From CAZWSE01 sp964636575 (GTDB lineage: Bacteria > Pseudomonadota > Alphaproteobacteria > Rhodobacterales > Rhodobacteraceae), in the NCBI GenBank assembly GCA_964636575.1, contig CAZWSE010000019.1:1-39905 (forward strand): a stretch of DNA of 39,905 nucleotides, written 5' to 3'. The notes beneath the pieces were generated by a model that saw nothing but the letters and a program-made list of their open reading frames with translations, did not search any database and was not told where the DNA came from. The first letter of the stretch is position 1, and each line of letters opens with the position of its first letter. Shown here piece after piece: positions 34,123 through 39,905 of the stretch. Both the position numbers and the translations under genes were made by a program.

Positions 34123-34147
34123 AGCACACCAAAGAGAGCAAAACGAT

Positions 34148-35557
34148 ATGACGCGCATCGCCTTCGACAACAGCTACGCGGCGCTGCCCGCGGCTTTCTA
34201 CACTGCACAATCACCGATCCCTGTGAAAGACCCCCATCTTTTGGCATGGAACGACGATCTCGCGGCGTGTCTCGGCATGCCTGACATGAGCAATGATGAG
34301 AAAGCGCAAGTGTTTTCCGGCAATCAAGTGCCCGAAGGCGCAAGCCCTTTGGCGCAGCTTTATTCGGGGCACCAGTTCGGCACATACAACCCACAGCTTG
34401 GCGACGGACGCGCGGTTTTGCTGGGTGAAGTGCAAGGAACCGATGGCCAAAGGCGCGACATTCAACTGAAAGGGTCAGGGCCAACGCCCTATAGCCGTGC
34501 GGGCGATGGGCGGGCATGGCTCGGGCCGGTGTTGCGCGAATACGTGGTGTCAGAGGCCATGCATGCCCTTGGCATCCCTACCACCCGCGCGCTGGCCGCT
34601 GTCAGCACCGGAGAGCCTGTTTACCGCGAAAGCATCTTGCCCGGCGCGGTCCTGACCCGCGTAGCCAGCAGCCATTTGCGCGTCGGCACCTTTCAGATCT
34701 TTGCCCATCGCGGCGAGATTGAGAACCTCAAGACGCTGACAGACTACGCAATCGCGCGACACTACCCAGATGCGAAAGGCCCCATGGGTTTGCTCAAGGC
34801 CGTACGCGATGCCCAAGCACAGCTGATCGCGCAGTGGATGTCTGTGGGGTTCATTCATGGGGTCATGAACACCGACAATTCATCCATCTCAGGCGAGACA
34901 ATCGACTACGGGCCTTGTGCCTTTCTGGACAGCTATCACCCCGACACCGTGTTTTCGTCTATCGATCAAATGGGACGCTACGCCTATTCCAATCAGCCTG
35001 ACATCGCTGTGTGGAACCTCGCGCAACTCGCCACCGCTTTGATCCAACAGATGGATGACAAAGAGGCCGCAATTGAGGAAGCAACCGAGATCGTACACGC
35101 CATGCCCCCATTGATCCAAAGACACTGGCGCAAAAGGTTTGGTCAGAAAATCGGTATCGTGGATGCGACCGAGGCTGACATGGACCTGGTCAGCGCACTG
35201 CTGTCGATGATGGCGGAGCAGAAAGCCGATTTCACCAATACGTTCAGCGCCTTGGCGTCAGACACAGCCCGCGATCAGTTTACAGACAGAGACGGCTATG
35301 ACGGATGGGACGTGAATTGGAAGGCCCGCCTGTCGCAGGAGAAAGACCCGCAACCCGTCATGGCACAGGCGAACCCTGTGCTGATCCCGCGCAACCACCG
35401 TATCGAGCACATGATCGAAGCTGCTGTGCAAGGCGACATGCAACCTTTTGAGCGTCTGTCTGAAGCCCTAAAGACACCTTTCACTGAGACAGATGCGGAG
35501 CTTTCAAATCCACCAAGCCCGAGCGAAGTGGTTCCTGCTACGTTCTGTGGAACATAG
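34148..35557 (+). CDS. selO: Protein adenylyltransferase SelO (YdiU, UPF0061)
   Basis: 469-residue pseudokinase-fold enzyme that transfers AMP from ATP to Ser/Thr/Tyr of proteins, linked to redox stress. YSGHQFGTYNPQLGDGRAVL (nucleotide loop), RDIQLKGSGPTPYSRAGDGR (Lys/Arg binding ATP), REYVVSEAMHALGIPTTRAL, and GFIHGVMNTDNSSISGETID with DYGP carry the metal residues. Cys 257 and Cys 467 (the C-terminal FCGT) match the spacing of the reported E. coli disulfide. Length and end are complete. A terminator module follows within 10 bp. Confidence 0.96.
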   Translation: MTRIAFDNSYAALPAAFYTAQSPIPVKDPHLLAWNDDLAACLGMPDMSNDEKAQVFSGNQVPEGASPLAQLYSGHQFGTYNPQLGDGRAVLLGEVQGTDGQRRDIQLKGSGPTPYSRAGDGRAWLGPVLREYVVSEAMHALGIPTTRALAAVSTGEPVYRESILPGAVLTRVASSHLRVGTFQIFAHRGEIENLKTLTDYAIARHYPDAKGPMGLLKAVRDAQAQLIAQWMSVGFIHGVMNTDNSSISGETIDYGPCAFLDSYHPDTVFSSIDQMGRYAYSNQPDIAVWNLAQLATALIQQMDDKEAAIEEATEIVHAMPPLIQRHWRKRFGQKIGIVDATEADMDLVSALLSMMAEQKADFTNTFSALASDTARDQFTDRDGYDGWDVNWKARLSQEKDPQPVMAQANPVLIPRNHRIEHMIEAAVQGDMQPFERLSEALKTPFTETDAELSNPPSPSEVVPATFCGT

Positions 35558-35565
35558 CCTAGGGA

Positions 35566-35586
35566 CGCCTCCGGCGGGAGTATTTT
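35566..35586. terminator. Roseobacter-type terminator between selO and EamA gene
   Basis: ACGCCTCCGGCGGGAGTATTTT lies between the convergent stops of selO (35557) and the EamA gene (35600). A short GC-rich CTCC/GGAG stem is followed by TATTTT on the plus strand. The same kind of module is at 11663. Confidence 0.7.
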
Positions 35587-35599
35587 CAAAAGGGTAAAG

Positions 35600-36481
35600 C
35601 TAAGCAGGTTTGCGGTTGATCAAGAAGATACCGCCCGCCACCAAGGCAAGCGCGACCCAAAGCTCTGGCCCGACATCTTCGTTTAGCAACAGCCAGCCAA
35701 GGGCCACAGAAAAGATTGGCGATAGAAAACTGAACGAGGCCACGCCCGACGCCGGATAGATTTTGAGCAACCAGAACCACAGCAGGAACCCAAAGCTCGC
35801 CACTGCAAAGATCTGGAACACCAGTCCTGCGATATGGATCGGCTGCACATCACGGATCAGGTCCCCCAGCAGCGGCGCCAGAAGCAAAAGAATGGGACCA
35901 GACACCGCCACCTGCCAAAACAGTTGCTCCACCGGCGACACTTTGGAAATCGGCGACAGCCGCGCCATCAGTGCAATTGCAGCCCAACACAGCGCGGACG
36001 TCAAAGCCAGAACGTCACCCGCCCAGCTGACATCCCCGCCATCGCGGTTTGACATCGCAACAACAACGCCCGCCATTGCCAAGACAAGGCCGACCGTGCG
36101 CACCGGCGATAGACGCTCTGCCGGCAGAAGAACATGCGATGCAACCGCAAGCCAGACCGGCATGGAATAGAATATAACGCTGGCGCGGGATACAGACGTT
36201 AGATCAAGAGCGTTGTACAAGCACATAAATTCAAACGCAAAAATACTGCCCGTGATGACACCCGCCCGGACAACAGGACGCGACATATCCAATCCAATGC
36301 CGCGAAAGCGCATCCAAACCAGCAAGACAAGCGTGGCCCCGACCGAGCGCAAGGCGGCTTGAAATACCGGCCCAATCCCGTCCACGGTCACCTTGATGAC
36401 AACCTGATTGGTCGCAAGCAGCAGCGCAAACCCGATAAGAAACGCGGCACCCACCGCGTCAATATGATCTTTCCGTTCCAT
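35600..36481 (-). CDS. EamA/DMT-superfamily transporter
   Basis: 293-residue inner-membrane protein with about ten transmembrane helices in two EamA repeats (about 10-135 and 150-285). FLIGFALLLATNQVVIKVTV, ITGSIFAFEFMCLYNALDLT with TSVSRASVIFYSMPVWLAVA of repeat 1 and ASFSFLSPIFSVALGWLLLN of repeat 2 are typical. Members export or import metabolites such as amino acids; substrate unknown. I take the ATG at 36481; the TTG at 36517 is less likely. Confidence 0.9.
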   Translation of the reverse strand: MERKDHIDAVGAAFLIGFALLLATNQVVIKVTVDGIGPVFQAALRSVGATLVLLVWMRFRGIGLDMSRPVVRAGVITGSIFAFEFMCLYNALDLTSVSRASVIFYSMPVWLAVASHVLLPAERLSPVRTVGLVLAMAGVVVAMSNRDGGDVSWAGDVLALTSALCWAAIALMARLSPISKVSPVEQLFWQVAVSGPILLLLAPLLGDLIRDVQPIHIAGLVFQIFAVASFGFLLWFWLLKIYPASGVASFSFLSPIFSVALGWLLLNEDVGPELWVALALVAGGIFLINRKPA

Positions 36482-36590
36482 GTGGCTCAGAAGGACGGGC
36501 AGCCCCGCAACTGTCAACCTGTTTTGGGTCCGGCTGGATTAGGGTCGCCCCCCGTGATACCCCGCCAGACGAAATCAAAGGATCGACCCC

Positions 36591-37853
36591 ATGACATTTC
36601 TGCAAATTGCATCGCTGATGATCGTTCTGGCCGGCGCGTTTGGCGCGATCAACTATCTGTTCCTGCGATTGCCGGCGGCCATTGGCATCCTTGTTGTTGC
36701 CTTGCTCGCCTCGTTCGCCTTGCTGGGGTTGGACTGGGTTCTGCCTTCCCTGGAAATCGCCGCACAAATGCGAGGCCTCATATCCGAGATCGAGTTTTCA
36801 GAAGCCCTACTGGAAGGCATGTTGGGTCTTTTGCTGTTCGCAGGGGCGCTGCACGTCAAACTCAGCGATCTAAGGCAGGAATGGGCTGTGGTCTTTTTGA
36901 TGGCCACAATCGGGGTCGCACTGTCGACGGCTGTTGTGGGTCTGGGCTTCTGGTGGCTTACGGGCATGCCCATCATGATTGCTTTGGTCTTTGGGTCGCT
37001 CATTTCACCCACTGATCCGGTTGCCGTGCTCGGGGTGCTTAGGGCCGCGAACCTGCGCAAATCGCTTGAGACCAAAATCGCTGGCGAGTCCCTTTTCAAC
37101 GATGGGGTCGGATATGTTGTGTTTTTGGTGCTGGTCGGGCTCGCTTTTCCGGCAATGGACGCTCATGGCGCAGATCACACTGACAGTCAGGCCTTAGCCG
37201 CGGCCAAGCTGTTCTTCCAGGAAGCGGTCGGTGGCGCCGTTCTGGGGCTTGTCTTGGGTTGGCTGACCTTTCGGGTCATGCGCCGGATCGATGATTACGC
37301 GCTAGAGGTGCTTATCACCCTTGGGCTGGCCTTTGGCGGGTACGAGCTTGCGGTGTGGTTGCATGTCTCAGCCCCCATTATGGCCGTCTGCGCAGGGTTG
37401 CTGATCGGGGATATCGGCGCAAAGCATGGCATGTCTGAACAAACGCGCGACTACGTCGAAGCCTTCTGGGAAATGGTGGACGAGATCCTGAACGCAGTTT
37501 TGTTCCTGCTGATCGGGTTCGAAGTCTTTGCAATCACCTTTGAGGCCGACCTGCTGACCACAGGTGTCGCCGCCATCGGATTGGCACTTGTGGCGCGCCT
37601 GATGGCCGTGGCGGTGCCCGTATTGCTACTACGTCCTTTCCGCCAATTCAGCCGTGATGTGATCCCGATTATGACCTGGGGGGGGCTTAAAGGCGGGATA
37701 TCGGTCGCACTGGCGCTGTCCCTGCCAGACAATGAATGGAAACCGCTGATCCTGACCGCAACCTATGTGGTCGTCATTTTCTCTATTATCGTCCAAGGCT
37801 TGACGGTGACACGGCTGGCAACTTGGCTGGACCGCGAACAAGAATTGGTCTAG
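36591..37853 (+). CDS. CPA1-type sodium/proton antiporter
   Basis: 420-residue inner-membrane antiporter with about 12 helices. The family signatures SLISPTDPVAVLGVLRAANL and KIAGESLFNDGVGYVVFLVL contain the paired polar residues (ND in FNDG) used for ion exchange. A later VDEILNAVLFLLIGFEVFAI and TWGGLKGGISVALALSLPDN fit NhaP-like CPA1 proteins. Likely role in pH and salt balance for a marine cell; Na+ versus K+ preference cannot be told. Divergent from the EamA gene across 109 bp. Confidence 0.92.
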   Translation: MTFLQIASLMIVLAGAFGAINYLFLRLPAAIGILVVALLASFALLGLDWVLPSLEIAAQMRGLISEIEFSEALLEGMLGLLLFAGALHVKLSDLRQEWAVVFLMATIGVALSTAVVGLGFWWLTGMPIMIALVFGSLISPTDPVAVLGVLRAANLRKSLETKIAGESLFNDGVGYVVFLVLVGLAFPAMDAHGADHTDSQALAAAKLFFQEAVGGAVLGLVLGWLTFRVMRRIDDYALEVLITLGLAFGGYELAVWLHVSAPIMAVCAGLLIGDIGAKHGMSEQTRDYVEAFWEMVDEILNAVLFLLIGFEVFAITFEADLLTTGVAAIGLALVARLMAVAVPVLLLRPFRQFSRDVIPIMTWGGLKGGISVALALSLPDNEWKPLILTATYVVVIFSIIVQGLTVTRLATWLDREQELV

Positions 37854-37931
37854 GCGCGGATTTTTCCCCTTTCGATTGCGCGGCCTTCTGTGGAATAGTC
37901 TCCGCGACACCAAATTAAGGGGGATGTCCTA

Positions 37932-38792
37932 ATGAGTTTGATGAAAACACTGGCCAAAGTGGCCGTTGGCGTAGCCGTTGCAAAAGGCGCAAAAAGCATG
38001 ATGCAAGGGCGCAGCGGTCAATCCACTGCAGGCGGCGGCTTGGGCGGCCTTTTGGGGCAATTGACCCAAGGCGCGCAAAACCCGGGCACAGGACGCGCCA
38101 TGACAGGCGGCGGCGGCCTTGAGGACATGCTGGGCGGTTTGCTTGGCGGATCACAAGGACAATCCCAAACAGGTCAAAGCACCGGTGGTTTGGGCGATTT
38201 GCTGAACCAACTCGGCGGGGCGCAAGGCTCTGGCGGTGGTACAGCAGGCGGTTTGCAGGACATGTTGGGCAAACTGACCCAAGGTGGCGGCGCAGGCAGT
38301 GCTGGAATGGGCGGTCTGCTGGGCGGTCTGGCCGGTGCGCTGCAAGGCAAACCACAACAAAACAACAATGACTTCGGATCTGTGTTGAACAGCCAGTTCG
38401 ACCAAACGCCTGAGCCTGCGATTGAGCCATCCGCAGAACAGGAAATGGGCGCCGCCCTGATGCTGTCCGCGATGATCCAAGCCGCCAAATCAGACGGCAA
38501 GTTCGACGACGCGGAAAAAGAGAAGCTGCTCGGCAAACTTGGCGATGTGTCTCAGGAAGAAGCTGCCTTTGTACAGGCAGAGATGGCCAAACCCGTCAGC
38601 GTCGACGCTTTGGTCGCCGAAGTACCACAAGGCATGGGTACACAGGTCTACGCGATGTCCGTGTTGGGTATCGACCTCGACAGCCAGGCCGAGGCGCAAT
38701 ACCTGCACCAACTGGCTCAAAAGCTCGGGATTGACCAGAAGATGGTGAACCATGTGCACGAACAGTTGGGCGTGCCGTCGCTTTATTCCTAA
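37932..38792 (+). CDS. DUF533/TerB-like protein with Gly-rich N-terminal half
   Basis: 286 residues. The first 22 (SLMKTLAKVAVGVAVAKGAK) form an amphipathic or membrane-seeking helix. Residues about 30-140 are low-complexity, with repeats of the kind GGLGGLLGQLTQG, GGLEDMLGGLLGG, GGLGDLLNQLGG, GGLQDMLGKLTQG and GGLLGGLAGAL. The C-terminal domain (about 165-280, ALMLSAMIQAAKSDGKFDDA, EKEKLLGKL, MGTQVYAMSVLGIDLDSQAE) is the TerB/YebE fold with acidic residues (DGKFDDAE). The cellular role is unknown; possibly membrane-associated. Confidence 0.88.
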   Translation: MSLMKTLAKVAVGVAVAKGAKSMMQGRSGQSTAGGGLGGLLGQLTQGAQNPGTGRAMTGGGGLEDMLGGLLGGSQGQSQTGQSTGGLGDLLNQLGGAQGSGGGTAGGLQDMLGKLTQGGGAGSAGMGGLLGGLAGALQGKPQQNNNDFGSVLNSQFDQTPEPAIEPSAEQEMGAALMLSAMIQAAKSDGKFDDAEKEKLLGKLGDVSQEEAAFVQAEMAKPVSVDALVAEVPQGMGTQVYAMSVLGIDLDSQAEAQYLHQLAQKLGIDQKMVNHVHEQLGVPSLYS

Positions 38793-38816
38793 AGCCACAA
38801 CATTCCACGTGATCAG

Positions 38817-38844
38817 GGGCGGTTCGGGGATACCCGTGCCGCCC
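38817..38844 (+). terminator. Nested hairpin between DUF533 gene and 60-residue gene
   Basis: GGGCGG-tt-CGGG-gata-CCCG-tg-CCGCCC: ten perfect pairs interrupted by a 2x2 internal loop, followed by AATTCTATTT. It may terminate the DUF533 transcript, or act as a leader hairpin for the gene that starts 23 bp downstream. The tail is not a pure T-run. Confidence 0.5.
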
Positions 38845-38867
38845 AATTCTATTTAAAAGGACCGCAT

Positions 38868-39050
38868 ATGCTAAAGTACTATTATCCGGATGGCAGCCAC
38901 TGCTACCGCGCGATCCACACGGCCCATGCCGTTTACACCAATGAAGATGGCAAGCTGATCGCGCGCGCCGAAAAGCCGGATCAAAGCGGGATGTATGAGT
39001 TTGAGATTGTTGGGTTTGAGGTGCTAGAGGCAGGAATTCTCTATAAATGA
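38868..39050 (+). CDS. 60-residue protein, unrecognised
   Basis: I do not recognise a family. The sequence is aromatic at the start (MLKYYYPDGSHCYRAIHTAH), then NEDGKLIARAEKPDQSGMYE and FEIVGFEVLEAGILYK: it looks like a small all-beta protein with no signal peptide or membrane segment. AAAAGGA lies 8-9 nt before the ATG, a good ribosome site. Its stop overlaps the next start by ATGA, so the two are probably translated together. The pair is separated from the upstream gene by a nested hairpin. Confidence 0.65.
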   Translation: MLKYYYPDGSHCYRAIHTAHAVYTNEDGKLIARAEKPDQSGMYEFEIVGFEVLEAGILYK

Positions 39051-39520
39051 TATACGCAACTGAACGCGCCCTTGCCGAAGACATCGCCCATCGGCTTGCA
39101 GAAAAATTATGGCTGGACTTGGCTGACACGCCTGACCAAAGGCAGGTGCACAACATGGGACAGTCGAACTATGAGATCGCCTGCAAAGCGCTCAATCTTG
39201 TTGGTGTGTACAGACAGCTAGATCACTATACGAACCACAGCGTCTTAGTGCCCGCAGCCCAAGTGCCCGCTCACATGAAGGCACTCAAAAACGTCTCGCA
39301 AGACGCCTTCGACGCTCTAGTAAGCGCGTTCGTTGCAAACTTTTTGTCCCATGAGATGATTTTTCCAACCGAGCGCACTCCGTTTGACACTCACCCAACA
39401 TTGGCAGGCACCGCACATCTGTTAGCCGGTTGCGGCTATCTTGCTGAGAAAAACGGGCGGTTTCAATGGACCGACAAGATCGCTCCATTGATGCATCACT
39501 GGATTGTTTGGTCTGATTAA
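39047..39520 (+). CDS. 157-residue protein, unrecognised
   Basis: I do not recognise a family. It starts MIYATERALAEDIAHRLAEK, is predicted mostly helical, soluble, with no signal peptide, and has several His/Trp residues near the C-terminus (PLMHHWIVWSD). Its start overlaps the 60-residue gene (ATGA), implying coupled translation, and its stop overlaps the helicase stop by 4 bp. No catalytic motif is evident. The frame is long and closed by clean overlaps, so it is probably real. Confidence 0.7.
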   Translation: MIYATERALAEDIAHRLAEKLWLDLADTPDQRQVHNMGQSNYEIACKALNLVGVYRQLDHYTNHSVLVPAAQVPAHMKALKNVSQDAFDALVSAFVANFLSHEMIFPTERTPFDTHPTLAGTAHLLAGCGYLAEKNGRFQWTDKIAPLMHHWIVWSD

Positions 39521-39905
39521 GCCGCCCGCTGACCGCCACCCTTCCCGCGCCCACCGCCACCGGACCGACGCCGACGACCGCCACCGGGCTTACCGGCACC
39601 ACCGCCGCCGCCTCCTGGTTTGCCACCAGCACGGTGACCACCACCGCCGGTGCCAGGGCGTCCACGGCCGCGGCCACGTCCGCCTTGCTTTGGCTTGTCG
39701 GGTATCTCCGATGGCTCCCAAGGGCGTCCGGACCCAACAGGAATTTTGATCCCCATGGTCTTTTGAATAGCAATCAACTCGCCCATCTCGTCAGGCGCAC
39801 AAAAAGCAATCGCAGCACCATCTGCCCCTGCCCGCGCAGTACGACCAATCCGGTGCACATAGCTGTCCGGCACATTCGGCAGATCATAGTTATAGACATG
39901 GCGCA
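39517..39905 (-). CDS. DEAD-box RNA helicase, C-terminal part (RhlE-like)
   Basis: Partial: the 5' end lies beyond the right edge; about 129 C-terminal residues are visible. RHVYNYDLPNVPDSYVHRIG and RTARAGADGAAIAFCAPDEM hold motifs V-VI (HRIGRTARAG) of helicase domain 2. After PVGSGRPWEPSEIPDKPKQG comes a 50-residue Gly/Arg/Lys-rich tail (GRGRGRPGTGGGGHRAGG and onward), typical of RhlE-type helicases, that binds RNA nonspecifically. These enzymes remodel RNA during ribosome assembly and decay, mostly in the cold. Which paralogue this is cannot be told without the N-terminus. Confidence 0.93.
   Translation of the reverse strand, partial: RHVYNYDLPNVPDSYVHRIGRTARAGADGAAIAFCAPDEMGELIAIQKTMGIKIPVGSGRPWEPSEIPDKPKQGGRGRGRGRPGTGGGGHRAGGKPGGGGGGAGKPGGGRRRRSGGGGRGKGGGQRAA

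Noticed and set aside
1..39905. CRISPR array, prophage, transposon or secretion system
   Set aside because: No regularly spaced repeats, transposase, phage structural genes or secretion components were found.

Overview
The window reads as chromosomal DNA of an alphaproteobacterium, most likely a marine Rhodobacteraceae (roseobacter group). Clues are the run lptF-lptG-lptD-surA-pdxA-rsmA, prfA-prmC next to a DUF4167 protein, an LpsB/LpcC-type core mannosyltransferase, a TIGR02281-type retropepsin, tandem ureohydrolases, and the roseobacter-style terminator module containing GCCTCCGGCGG. Genes are densely packed on both strands with many ATGA overlaps. I see no insertion sequence, prophage, integrase, rRNA or CRISPR array.

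Layout. 1-374: a frameshifted replication-type HTH_36 protein running off the left edge. 611-2888: a lone EnvZ-like histidine kinase divergent from a metallo-beta-lactamase-fold hydrolase. 2969-3087: tRNA-Asn(GTT) with a strong terminator. 3207-11346: a lipopolysaccharide/surface glycan block (GT17 enzyme, Kdo transferase, Kdo kinase, LpsB-like GT4, GT2, FkbM methyltransferase, a second GT4-like protein, LpxL-like acyltransferase). 11347-11709: a gene-poor stretch with an inverted repeat and a terminator-like module. 11710-15728: TfoX C-terminal domain protein, ndk, an ABC-F ATPase, MarC, and a membrane-anchored retropepsin.

15752-25211: holC and pepA on the minus strand, then the outer-membrane biogenesis operon: LptF/LptG (LPS export permeases), LptD (outer-membrane LPS translocon), SurA (chaperone), PdxA (vitamin B6) and RsmA (16S rRNA dimethylation), joined by overlaps. 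With the upstream glycan block, the first 25 kb covers LPS core synthesis, acylation, export and insertion. 25214-27879: DUF4167, prmC and prfA (translation termination). 27941-31745: two small envelope proteins, two tandem ureohydrolases and an M20 amidohydrolase, the last three forming a likely guanidino/amide nitrogen operon. 31810-35557: mazG, nucleoside hydrolase, GNAT, SelO. 35600-39905: EamA transporter, CPA1 antiporter, a Gly-rich DUF533/TerB protein, two overlapping genes I do not recognise, and the 3' end of an RhlE-type DEAD-box helicase.

Most of the window is conserved housekeeping. I did not find a convincing new multi-gene system. The best leads are the unrecognised gene pair at 38868-39520 with its nested leader hairpin, the WaaA-KdkA arrangement, the M20-ureohydrolase-ureohydrolase operon, the single-base-disrupted HTH_36 gene, and several unexplained perfect inverted repeats between genes. 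All functions are read from sequence motifs and family knowledge; no search was run.
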